Assembly: GCF_030285665.1 (NCBI RefSeq)
Contig: NZ_CP127295.1
Location: 7,316,001 to 7,380,000 of the forward strand
Direction of reading: 5' to 3'
Origin: Amycolatopsis mongoliensis
Lineage (GTDB): Bacteria > Actinomycetota > Actinomycetes > Mycobacteriales > Pseudonocardiaceae
DNA: 64,000 nt
The notes below the pieces were generated by a model. The model was not told where the DNA came from and did no database searches. It saw only the letters and a list, made by a program, of their open reading frames with translations. This document shows, piece by piece, positions 57,974-64,000 of this stretch. Both the position numbers and the translations under genes were made by a program. Numbering within the stretch: the stretch's first letter is position 1; every line of letters begins with the position of its first letter.

Positions 57974-58152
57974 CCGCCCGCCAGGTTGGCCGTGAGGCGG
58001 TCGAGGTGGTGGCTGTTCTGGTCGAGGACGGGCGGGTCGAACGGGTCGAGCTCGTGGCGGTTCTCGGGCGTTCGCGCGTGGAACGTGCGGAATATGGCGG
58101 TCACCTGGGCGAGGGGGCTGGTCAAGGGGACCGGGGCCGCGGGCGTCGTCAC
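57970..58152 (-). CDS. 60-residue unknown element protein
   Basis: Starts at GTG; sequence TTPAAPVPLTSPLAQVTAIF then HELDPFDPPVLDQNSHHLDR and a short helix. It overlaps genes on both sides by 4 nt, which is the main support for translation. No domain recognised. Confidence 0.5.
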   Translation of the reverse strand: MTTPAAPVPLTSPLAQVTAIFRTFHARTPENRHELDPFDPPVLDQNSHHLDRLTANLAGG

Positions 58153-58481
58153 GCGGACGCCAGGATGCCGGATGCGACCAGGTAGGCCGCGGGCACGTGG
58201 TCGACGGGCTCGACCACGTAGTGCTGGTCGTCCTGCAGCCTGGGGAGGTCCGGGTCTCCCGCGGGCACGTAGGCCACGAGGTCGATCTGGTGCCCGTCAC
58301 CGGCGGGAAGGTCGGGGCAGGTGACCTTGAACATGATCGGTTCGGTGGTCGTGCACGCCGCCTCGTCGATGTAGACCGGTTCTGTGCGCTGTGCGAAGGA
58401 CACGGTGGTGCCGCCGCCGGAGCCGGTGGGCGTGTACCTGCGGAGGGTGCTGGAGGTGGGGGCGGTGGTGGTCGTCGTCAT
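58149..58481 (-). CDS. Unknown element protein, beta-rich
   Basis: A 110-residue protein with AAAGGAG before the ATG. After a Thr-rich start (TTTTTAPTSSTLRRYTPTG) the sequence is beta-strand-like: EPVYIDEAACTTTEPIMFKV, GHQIDLVAYVPAGDPD and LPRLQDDQHYVVEPVDHVPA. It overlaps the downstream gene by 4 nt. It could be a small structural or decoration protein given the nearby tail genes, but nothing in it decides this. Confidence 0.5.
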   Translation of the reverse strand: MTTTTTAPTSSTLRRYTPTGSGGGTTVSFAQRTEPVYIDEAACTTTEPIMFKVTCPDLPAGDGHQIDLVAYVPAGDPDLPRLQDDQHYVVEPVDHVPAAYLVASGILASA

Positions 58482-58603
58482 GACGCTCCTTTCGGGACGG
58501 TCAGTGCTGGTTTGGGGTGTCTCGCGTGGCCTGCACGCGATCCCCGCTCGCGCCTGGCGGGCGGTGGTGGTGCTGACGTCCGGCGCCTGGCCGGGACGGT
58601 GCA

Positions 58604-59041
58604 TCAGCCGGCCTCGCGCGCCTGGCGCTCGGTGGCCGTGAGCAGCTTGGCGGAATCCCGTTGCGGTGGTTGCGGATCCGAAACCAGAAGTCCCGTGTAG
58701 ACGATCCACCCGCCGCGGGTGCGACGTCCGGGAAGGCGTCCAGCGGCGAGCAGCCGTCGGACGTACTGCCGGGAACACCCCATCTCCTCGGCGACCTCGC
58801 TCACGGACCTACCGGGCGCGGCCGGCGGCTCGTCCGGCGGCGCACCACCGGCGTCGTGGCGCTGCCTGCCGACGTTCAGGGCGTCGAGCAGCCGAAGGGC
58901 CCGGGAGGTGGGCGTGGCTCCGCTCGTGCGGCTGCGCTCGTGCACAGCGAACACCAGCAGCTTCAGGACCTCGCCCGCGACGTCGGCCGGCACGGTGACG
59001 CTCCCGTCTGGACCGACCAGCACCTCGGCGAGCTCGGTCAC
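58604..59041 (-). CDS. HTH_17 excisionase-like DNA-binding protein
   Basis: A 145-residue protein starting at GTG (TELAEVLVGPDGSVTVPADV). Residues about 82-115 form a winged-helix of the MerR/excisionase type: SVSEVAEEMGCSRQYVRRLL followed by AAGRLPGRRTRGGWIVY. Such proteins act as recombination directionality factors or regulators. With a serine recombinase in the same element, control of excision is a plausible role. The start overlaps the upstream stop by 4 nt. Confidence 0.72.
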   Translation of the reverse strand: MTELAEVLVGPDGSVTVPADVAGEVLKLLVFAVHERSRTSGATPTSRALRLLDALNVGRQRHDAGGAPPDEPPAAPGRSVSEVAEEMGCSRQYVRRLLAAGRLPGRRTRGGWIVYTGLLVSDPQPPQRDSAKLLTATERQAREAG

Positions 59042-59400
59042 GCGGGGCCGCCACGGCGACGAGCGAGCTGGGCGTCGAGCTTCGCGATGCCGGCCTCCGC
59101 GCGCCTGTTCGCACTTGTAGCCCGCTCGGCCCGCCGGGTGAGCGCGAGGATGATCTCCGTGGCTTCGACGGCGATCTGGGCGCCTTCGCGGCGCGCGTCG
59201 TCGTCCGGGTCGCGGGCGAGCCTGGCGAGCACGGCTCGGAACCGGAAGTCCGCGTTGTTCAGCTCGGTCTTGCCGGTGTAGCCCTGGCCGGCCTTCGTGC
59301 GGCGCTCCGGGGTCTCGCCCGCGTATGCATGCGCATCGTTGCGCGAGCCGTGGTCGCGACCGGTCGCGGCGGTGGTCGCCGGGTCGGGAGTGTTGATCAT
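59038..59400 (-). CDS. Unknown helical element protein
   Basis: A 120-residue protein, MINTPDPATTAATGRDHGSR then a helical half rich in Ala/Arg/Glu (AVLARLARDPDDDARREGAQ, ATEIILALTRRAERATSANR). It could be a small coiled-coil accessory protein. It is translationally coupled on both sides (GTGA, ATGA). No family recognised. Confidence 0.5.
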   Translation of the reverse strand: MINTPDPATTAATGRDHGSRNDAHAYAGETPERRTKAGQGYTGKTELNNADFRFRAVLARLARDPDDDARREGAQIAVEATEIILALTRRAERATSANRRAEAGIAKLDAQLARRRGGPA

Positions 59401-59660
59401 CGGTGGTGGCCTTTCGCAGCAGCGAGGGCGGCGCGGACGGCTCGCATACCGGCGCGGGCGACCTCGGGATCGGGCATGGGCTTGCGGGGCTCTGGGGCGA
59501 GCTGGTCAGGTGCGAGGTACGGGCGGCAGACGAGGCAGGGGACCGGGTGGTCTGCGTCCCGGTCGACGAAGCCGCGGTCGCACCGGTGCGGGGCGTCGTC
59601 GCGCTCGTCGTCGTGCTCGACGCGCTCGCCGGACCGGTCGTAGTGGTAGTCATGCCGCAT
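59397..59660 (-). CDS. Small zinc-finger-like element protein
   Basis: An 87-residue protein. A His/Asp-rich N-terminus (RHDYHYDRSGERVEHDDERD) leads to PHRCDRGFVDRD and HPVPCLVCRPYLAP, a possible C-x-CxxC zinc site, and a C-terminal helix. This type of short protein is common beside actinobacterial phage replication genes. Its 5' end overlaps the initiator-like gene by 11 nt. Confidence 0.5.
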   Translation of the reverse strand: MRHDYHYDRSGERVEHDDERDDAPHRCDRGFVDRDADHPVPCLVCRPYLAPDQLAPEPRKPMPDPEVARAGMRAVRAALAAAKGHHR

Positions 59661-60567
59661 CGGGACTCACCTCCTGGCGTGCGGGGTGGCAGCGGGGACA
59701 CAGGCGGGACCGAGAGCGGTCGTCGTCGAGCCACTCGATTCGGGCCGTTGGCGGATCGCCGGGCCGCGCGTCGCACTGCCCGCACGGAGGCGGTAGCCGT
59801 CCTGCGGTCGGCGTGCTGGCGACCCGTGGCGCCCTGGACGGTGCGAGGAACGCGCGCAGATCGGCGTCCGACAAGGCCCGGAGGTAGCCGCCGAGGTTGC
59901 CCGGGGAGCGCCTGCGCTCGACCTCGGCGACGATCCGGGCAGCGGTGGGGTAGTCGACGTCCAGGCGCGCAGCGAGTGCGGCCGTCGTGGCGTCCTGCTC
60001 TTCCGTGACGGGGTCCGGCGCAGCAGCTGCTTGTTCTGGCTTCTTCAAGGCTTCTTCGGAGGACGCCGGTGTCCGGTCGTCCTGCCCCTGGTGTCCGGTC
60101 GTCTGGTCATCGGCGTCCGGTCGTGGGTGTCCGGTCGGACGTTGACGACCGGTCGTGGGTGTCCGGTCGTCGGCACGGTCGGGGGCGCACGCGAGGTCGT
60201 ACACGGTCGGCCTGCGGTCGCCACGGATCCCCGACGCCGCGCTCTGGTCCTCCGGCCGACGAATCAAGCCGCGGCTCAGTAGCTCCGCGAGGTCGCGCCG
60301 GACCTGGCGGACCGTCTTCCGGGTGTACCGCGCGAGTGCCGCTTCGCTCGGGAAGGTGTTCCGGCCGCTCTCGTCGGCATGACGCGCGAGGCCGACGAGT
60401 GTCGCGACGAGTGATGCCGGGACGTCCGGCGCCTCGTCGAGAACCCAGGCAACGGCGGGCACGCACACCCAGGCGTTACGCTCGCTGCTGTTATCCCGGT
60501 TGACGGTCGGGTGTGCGGGCAGGGCCTTACTGGGGTCCTGCCCGCTCTCATGCGACGGCACGACCAC
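59650..60567 (-). CDS. Replication initiator-like helix-turn-helix protein
   Basis: A 305-residue protein from GTG. The N-terminal winged helix (AWVLDEAPDVPASLVATLVG, PSEAALARYTRKTVRQVRRD, LLSRGLIRRP) resembles initiator/primosome-type HTH proteins of phages and plasmids. The middle (residues about 120-170) is a polar repeat-like region encoded by five DNA iterons. A helical domain follows (LAARLDVDYPTAARIVAEVE), and the C-terminus has a CxxC...CxxC zinc ribbon (PPCGQCDARPGD, LCPRCHPARQ). In lambda O the origin lies inside the initiator gene; this gene looks alike. Confidence 0.72.
   Translation of the reverse strand: MVVPSHESGQDPSKALPAHPTVNRDNSSERNAWVCVPAVAWVLDEAPDVPASLVATLVGLARHADESGRNTFPSEAALARYTRKTVRQVRRDLAELLSRGLIRRPEDQSAASGIRGDRRPTVYDLACAPDRADDRTPTTGRQRPTGHPRPDADDQTTGHQGQDDRTPASSEEALKKPEQAAAAPDPVTEEQDATTAALAARLDVDYPTAARIVAEVERRRSPGNLGGYLRALSDADLRAFLAPSRAPRVASTPTAGRLPPPCGQCDARPGDPPTARIEWLDDDRSRSRLCPRCHPARQEVSPDAA
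60070..60170. repeat. Five iteron-like repeats inside the initiator gene
   Basis: TGTCCGGTCGT occurs at 60070-60080, 60092-60102 and 60160-60170; variants are CGTCCGGTCGT at 60114-60124 and TGTCCGGTCGG at 60129-60139. Starts are 22, 22, 15 and 31 nt apart, so the first three lie on one helical face. They encode the polar DDRTPT-like residues of the protein. A candidate origin or initiator-binding array. Confidence 0.7.
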
Positions 60568-60700
60568 CTGCCTCGGTGGTCGCGGGCGAGGCCCGACGTC
60601 GCGCCAGTGCGGCGCGCACGATGCGGGCAGCCCGCGCGAGCGCGACGGGGTCGTCGAGCGCGCGGGTGGGTTCGCGGGACTGCCGCGTTGGCTGGGTCAC
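60548..60700 (-). CDS. 50-residue unknown element protein
   Basis: From GTG: TQPTRQSREPTRALDDPVAL then ARAARIVRAALARRRASPAT. The start overlaps the XRE gene stop by 4 nt, and the end overlaps the initiator-like gene by 20 nt. Helical and basic. Coding is supported mainly by these couplings. Confidence 0.45.
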   Translation of the reverse strand: MTQPTRQSREPTRALDDPVALARAARIVRAALARRRASPATTEAGGRAVA

Positions 60701-60921
60701 GCCGCGGCCTTGCGCAGCTGGTCGAGCAGGCTGGCGTAGCGCAGCAGCAGCTGACCGCGGGGCTTGCGGCTTCCGGCCTCCCAGCGCGCCACGCTCACGC
60801 GGTGCACGTCGAGTTCGCGTGCGAGCCGGGTGATCGGCACGCCGGCCTGCAGCCGGATGGCGCGCGCCTCGGCGGGCTTGGGCAGCCGCTTGGCGAGTTC
60901 GATCTCTTCGATCAGGTCCAT
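60697..60921 (-). CDS. Small XRE-type DNA-binding protein
   Basis: A 74-residue protein with GGAGGTG before the ATG. The HTH is AEARAIRLQAGVPITRLARE then LDVHRVSVARWEAGSRKPRG, Cro/C1-like. It heads the leftward operon that holds the initiator, excisionase-like and tail genes. It is divergent from the 61085 gene across a 28-bp palindrome. The arrangement resembles a lysogeny switch, with this protein as a Cro-like or repressor element. Confidence 0.78.
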   Translation of the reverse strand: MDLIEEIELAKRLPKPAEARAIRLQAGVPITRLARELDVHRVSVARWEAGSRKPRGQLLLRYASLLDQLRKAAA

Positions 60922-61025
60922 GGTGATACACCTCCGCGCGACCGTCTCATGGTCGTCTGCGGGAGATGCAACCAGCGGCGAACCGAAGGTGAAACCACCT
61001 GGCTGTGTCGTGTCGGCGCGGGCAC

Positions 61026-61077
61026 GTGAGACACCGGCGCGCTGGTGTGACACAGGTGGCTACTAACCGGCTACAGT
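61026..61077 (+). promoter_or_regulatory. Palindromic operator and promoter of the divergent switch region
   Basis: The 28-nt stretch at 61026-61053 is a near-palindrome: GTG-ACACC-GCGCGC-GGTGT-CAC with three mismatched pairs. TACAGT at 61072-61077 is a good -10, 7 nt before the ATG at 61085, giving a leaderless transcript. The palindrome covers the -35 position, as a repressor site would. Confidence 0.55.
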
Positions 61078-61084
61078 CCTGGCT

Positions 61085-61669
61085 ATGCCGTCACCGCGCG
61101 ACCGGTTCGAGATCTACCCGGACCGACAACCGAGTTCGCGTGCGCTGGACGGCGACGACTGGATCGAGGCGCGCGCCGGCGGCCTGGAAGCCCCGATCCT
61201 GGCTCGCGTCGGGAGGAGCCGCGACGGGCGCCCGGTCATCACCGGCCTGATGATTGGCGAGTTCGACGATGGCGAGATCACCGCCGACACGCTGCGCGCC
61301 ATCCGCCCGCGTGCGCTGCTCGCGCAGCTCTTCGAGGACTTCGACCCTGGAGAGCCCCCGTCGCCTGCGACGGCCGCTGAGGGAGAGCTGCCCGACCTGC
61401 TCGACGACGACCTGATGACGTGGGGCCTGATGCAAGAGCACGTGTCGTCGCCCGCTCGCGAGCAGGCCCCAGACCAGATGGCGGTGACCCCGCCGCGTGG
61501 ACCGTCGCTCGACCAGCTGCGCCGGTTCGCGGAGGTCTACCAGCGCGAGTGGGAACGGTTCCCGCACCGCGCAATGACGGCGACGGCCGAGGCGATGACG
61601 ATCAGCCGTCCGACGGCGAATCGGTGGGCCAAGCAGTGCCGAGAGCGCGGGTTGCTCCCGCCGAAGTAG
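61085..61669 (+). CDS. Element regulator-like protein with C-terminal HTH
   Basis: A 194-residue protein. The first 100 residues are acidic and beta/alpha mixed (VITGLMIGEFDDGEITADTL then RAIRPRALLAQLFEDFD). The C-terminus reads LRRFAEVYQREWERFPHRAM and TATAEAMTISRPTANRWAKQ, a helix-turn-helix as in phage and transposon regulators. The ATG follows a -10 box by 7 nt, so it is probably leaderless. It is divergent from the small XRE gene and convergent with the recombinase. A lysogeny regulator is a reasonable guess. Confidence 0.65.
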   Translation: MPSPRDRFEIYPDRQPSSRALDGDDWIEARAGGLEAPILARVGRSRDGRPVITGLMIGEFDDGEITADTLRAIRPRALLAQLFEDFDPGEPPSPATAAEGELPDLLDDDLMTWGLMQEHVSSPAREQAPDQMAVTPPRGPSLDQLRRFAEVYQREWERFPHRAMTATAEAMTISRPTANRWAKQCRERGLLPPK

Positions 61670-61728
61670 GCTCGTCCGGACCTGCGGCGCAAGGGGTTCT
61701 GCACGACTCTGAGTCCAATTTGGATGCC

Positions 61729-63183
61729 CTAGCGCTTGCGCCAATCGATCACTGCCCGCTCGCCGTCGAACGCTTTCAGCCCTGGCCGAGCGCGCTTGAT
61801 CGTGACCATCTCGACGAACAGGCGCACGAACTCGCGCTGTTCGTCGAGCAGCATGTCCGGCCACGCCTCGCGGACGGCCGCGATGTCCACGTTCACCACG
61901 GGTGGCGGCATATCGGCCAGCTCGCGGCGAAGCTTCTGCTCCTGCTCGGCGAGGCCCCGGCGGGCGGTCTGCCACTCGGACATCGTCAGCGCGCCCGGGA
62001 TGGCCCATTCCGCGGCCAACTCGTTCCGCTGGCGCTCGACGTCCTTCAGTGCGGACGTGATCTCGTCGCGGCGCGTGCCCTGCTCGTCAGTCGCGATCGC
62101 CTCGAGGAACGCCGGCTTGTCGAGTTCCTCGAACAGCCGGTCTCGAACGTGTGCTTCGAGCTCAGCGCCCAGGATGCCCACGCACGACTTCCCGCCGTAC
62201 TTCGGGTGGCAGAGGTAGTACGGCTTCGGCTCGCGGTTCCGCAGCTGCTTGAGCGAGGCGATCATCCTCGCGCCGCACACGCCGCAGATGGTGAGTCCGC
62301 CGGTGAGGAGGTACCGCCGGCCAGCTCGTGAGCCGATGTGGCGGCCGGTGGCGATGGGGTACTCCCGCCCGTCGCTGGTGGTGACATTGCGGTTTTCGGT
62401 GAGCCGGAGCTGGCATTCCCGCCATGTGTCCTCGTCGAGGATTGGCGGCCAGTTGCCCTTGCCCACGATGCGGCCGCGATAGACCCGGAAGCCCGCGCTG
62501 GTGGGGCTCATGATCACGCGGCGGACGCCCTTGCCTGTCAGCGTGCCGCCATGCGTACCGGTGATCCCGCGCTCCCGCAGAGCAGCGGCGATGTTCTCCA
62601 GCGCCCAGCCGCTCAGCAGGCGGTCGGCGGCCCAGCGCAGTGCCTCCGCCCTCGCTGCGTCGAGCTCGTAGGTCTTCTCGCCATCGGCCGTCTTCGCAGC
62701 GACGTAGCCGAATCGACGGCCGCCGCCCGGTAGGCCGAGCGCGGCCTTCTCGGCGAGCGTGTCGTTCACGCGCTTCTTGATCTTCCGGACCTCGTCAGCG
62801 TTCAAGATCGCCTTTATGCCGGCCGTCGCCTCGCGTACGCGCACGATCCCGTCGCGGTTGGTGTCGAGCTCGTCGATGCCCGCCAATTCCATCGCCGCGG
62901 CCAGGACGAACCACTCGACTTCGCGACGTTCGAGGCGGGATTGCTCGACGGCCCAGACGTGAGCGATCTTTCCCTCGTCGAGCCACTGCCGGAATCGCTC
63001 GAACCCTGGGCGGTGGTCGTCGGTCGCGGCGGAGATGCCCTTGTCGGCGAACACCTCGATTGGCGCGCCTGGCCACTTCTTGCCGGCGTACTCGCGACCC
63101 CACCGTTCCTGTGCCTCGACGCCCTCGTAGGACCCGTCTGGGCGAGGGGAGAGGCGGCAGTAGAGCGCAACGTATCTGGTCAC
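61729..63183 (-). CDS. Large serine recombinase (integrase) of the element
   Basis: A 484-residue serine integrase. The catalytic domain starts TRYVALYCRLSPRPDGSYEG with Ser12, and has ADKGISAATDDHRPGFERF and AVEQSRLERREVEWF. The recombinase domain (GITGTHGGTLTGKGVRRVIM) and zinc ribbon (TICGVCGARMIASLK, then YYLCHPKYGGKSCVG) follow. A coiled coil (DVERQRNELAAEWAIPG, AEQEQKLRRELADMP) precedes the C-terminus. GTG at 63183 is preferred; a TTG at 63189 is possible. The gene lies 40 nt from attR, as usual. It would recombine attB in the VOC gene with attP. Confidence 0.93.
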   Translation of the reverse strand: MTRYVALYCRLSPRPDGSYEGVEAQERWGREYAGKKWPGAPIEVFADKGISAATDDHRPGFERFRQWLDEGKIAHVWAVEQSRLERREVEWFVLAAAMELAGIDELDTNRDGIVRVREATAGIKAILNADEVRKIKKRVNDTLAEKAALGLPGGGRRFGYVAAKTADGEKTYELDAARAEALRWAADRLLSGWALENIAAALRERGITGTHGGTLTGKGVRRVIMSPTSAGFRVYRGRIVGKGNWPPILDEDTWRECQLRLTENRNVTTSDGREYPIATGRHIGSRAGRRYLLTGGLTICGVCGARMIASLKQLRNREPKPYYLCHPKYGGKSCVGILGAELEAHVRDRLFEELDKPAFLEAIATDEQGTRRDEITSALKDVERQRNELAAEWAIPGALTMSEWQTARRGLAEQEQKLRRELADMPPPVVNVDIAAVREAWPDMLLDEQREFVRLFVEMVTIKRARPGLKAFDGERAVIDWRKR

Positions 63184-63222
63184 GATCAAGCATCGTGCCC
63201 TAGGTTACGTCTTGACGGCAAC

Positions 63223-63229
63223 TCTCCTC
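63223..63229. other. Right attachment junction core
   Basis: TCTCCTC, identical to the left core. On its right is VOC coding sequence (GGGTACCGGCTGG); on its left is element sequence (GTCTTGACGGCAAC) next to the recombinase gene. Confidence 0.8.
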
Positions 63230-63400
63230 GGGTACCGGCTGGAACAGCAACGCCGGCCCGTCGTCGAGGTCCAGCTGGTGGTAGGTCAGGCCGTGGGAGT
63301 CGGTCCAGGTTCGCGTTTTCCCTTGCCCCAGCGCCTTTTCCCAGAACCCGGCCAGCAGGTCCGGTTGCCGGCAGTCGACCGCGACGGCCAGGATCCGCAT
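63223..63400 (-). pseudogene. 5' half of the interrupted VOC/glyoxalase gene
   Basis: From ATG at 63400: MRILAVAVDCRQPDLLAGFW, then GLTYHQLDLDDGPALLFQPV and PEE at the core. This is the N-terminal half of a vicinal-oxygen-chelate protein (betaalpha-beta-beta unit with the substrate-pocket FQPVPE). In the element the frame runs on for a few residues and stops at 63200. The missing C-terminus is at 50101-50283. In the uninserted chromosome the gene would follow the 63406 gene as part of one operon. Confidence 0.92.
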
Positions 63401-63405
63401 GGTCG

Positions 63406-63804
63406 TCACGCCCGCGTCACCACCCGGTTGATCGCCTCGGCGACCAGGTCCGGTTCGGCGACCGTGACCGTCAGGCCCGGGTGGCGGACCAGGCCCCACG
63501 GGTCGATGCCGGGCACCGGCTCGTGGAACCGCAGGCACACGCCGCCTTCGGTCGTCGTCCCGAAGGTCAGCCCGCGGTCGGCGAGCGACAGCCTGATGCC
63601 CAGACCGCGAAGTGCGCTGTAGGGGCCGCCGGACTCGGCACCGGCGATGTTGCTCAGCGGTGTCGTGACGAGCCACGGCCCGAGCCGGACGCGCAGGCCG
63701 GCGGCGTCGAGTTCGAGCCCGCTGCGCGGACCCAGGGCGCGGCGCAGCCAGGGGAACCGGACGGCGAAGTCCGCGTGCAGCCGGTGGTGCACGACGACCG
63801 TCAT
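63406..63804 (-). CDS. Unknown conserved protein upstream of the VOC gene
   Basis: A 132-residue soluble protein: TVVVHHRLHADFAVRFPWLR, LELDAAGLRVRLGPWLVTTP, LSNIAGAESGGPYSALRGLG. The strand-rich pattern with a final GLTVTVAEPDLVAEAINRVV helix resembles a PH-like domain of actinobacteria. ATG at 63804 has GAGGAGG upstream inside the preceding gene and overlaps its stop (ATGA). It ends 5 nt before the VOC start, so it, the VOC gene and the membrane protein formed an operon. The function is unknown. Confidence 0.7.
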   Translation of the reverse strand: MTVVVHHRLHADFAVRFPWLRRALGPRSGLELDAAGLRVRLGPWLVTTPLSNIAGAESGGPYSALRGLGIRLSLADRGLTFGTTTEGGVCLRFHEPVPGIDPWGLVRHPGLTVTVAEPDLVAEAINRVVTRA

Positions 63805-64000
63805 GCGCCGGCCCTCCTCGGCGGGGTTTCTCGTTCGCGGTGCATCGGAACCTCCTTGACTCGGTGTTCTGCCCGGCGCGCGGCGGCGCGGGCGCCGAAG
63901 ATCCCCAGCACGAGCCCGGCGACCGCGGTGAGCCCGTGCAGTGCGTTGTCCGCCCAGTTGACGTTGATCGGGTCTTCGGGATTGGTGAACGCCGTCGAGA
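63801..64000 (-). CDS. C-terminal part of a DUF4383-like membrane protein
   Basis: The reverse strand is open from the window edge to a TGA at 63803-63801: NPEDPINVNWADNALHGLTA then VAGLVLGIFGARAAARRAEH and a charged tail. The NxADNxLH segment followed by a glycine-rich membrane helix fits the actinobacterial DUF4383 family. The N-terminus lies outside the window. It is the first visible gene of the operon interrupted by the element. Confidence 0.6.
   Translation of the reverse strand, partial: STAFTNPEDPINVNWADNALHGLTAVAGLVLGIFGARAAARRAEHRVKEVPMHRERETPPRRAGA

Larger units (their letters stand above)
50277..63229. mobile_element. Serine-recombinase integrative element with phage tail genes
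   Basis: A 12.95 kb insertion bounded by a 7-bp repeat TCTCCTC, splitting a VOC gene. It carries a large serine recombinase beside the right end, regulators, an initiator-like gene with internal iterons, an excisionase-like protein, a frameshifted tail assembly chaperone and a tape measure protein. I see no terminase, portal, capsid, TraB or relaxase gene. Left-hand genes run rightward to 53.0 kb; most others run leftward. It may be a reduced prophage or a phage satellite. Excision would restore the host gene exactly. Confidence 0.9.

Overview
The window is high-GC, densely coded DNA of an actinomycete. Leaderless or GTG-started genes, many 1-4 nt start/stop overlaps, type VII secretion substrates with an EspG-like chaperone, a kinase with an extracellular carbohydrate-binding module, and families such as DUF6221 and DUF6292 point to a filamentous Pseudonocardiales-type organism, probably Amycolatopsis or a relative. 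That genus call is inference from gene content, not from a marker gene.

Layout, left part. 1-4.8 kb: an FAD monooxygenase divergent from a TetR regulator, a small AT-richer island with an orphan membrane protein and a decayed tRNA-Leu-like 3' end, then a LysG/LysE basic amino acid export pair. 4.8-8 kb: two DNA-alkylation repair units (2OG oxygenase, unknown protein, Ogt; and ECF sigma factor, second methyltransferase). Both units start leaderless behind the same -35/-10 pair, which suggests the sigma factor drives both. 8-10.7 kb: a secreted NucA/NucB-like protein, a PrmC-like methyltransferase and a lipoprotein L,D-transpeptidase. 10.8-18.1 kb: type VII secretion cargo, comprising a lysozyme-like and a CHAP hydrolase each joined to a WXG100-like helical region, two YbaB-like proteins, EspG, an AraC regulator and a five-gene reverse operon of helical secretion-target proteins.

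Middle part. 18.2-24.5 kb: amino acid permease, Lrp regulator and class III aminotransferase sharing a repeated operator-like motif; then a P450, a small unknown protein and a LuxR-type response regulator. 24.8-28.1 kb: a secreted sedolisin-like protease and a large secreted protein that looks like a subtilase without its catalytic domain. 28.2-39.2 kb: a complete sialoglycan operon (NanR-like repressor, SiaEFGI-type ABC importer, NanA lyase, GH42 beta-galactosidase, GH33 sialidase), all genes coupled by short overlaps. 39-50 kb: EamA/LysR pair, kinase-CBM2, HNH nuclease, secreted esterase, HtpG, GH76 mannanase, DUF6221, erythromycin-esterase-like enzyme, a shrunken phosphoribosyltransferase and DUF6292. 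Two near-identical 46-nt palindromes lie between convergent gene pairs at 13.27 and 46.03 kb.

Right part. A 12.9 kb integrative element (50,277-63,229) has inserted into a VOC/glyoxalase gene. The two halves of that gene remain at either end and rejoin in frame at a 7-bp core, TCTCCTC. The element encodes a large serine recombinase, regulators, an initiator-like protein with iterons inside its own gene, an excisionase-like protein, and a tail module: a tail assembly chaperone with a -1 frameshift extension and a tape measure protein. I find no terminase, portal or capsid gene. It is either a heavily deleted prophage or a small phage satellite that supplies its own tail-length determinants. 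This is the most interesting part of the window.
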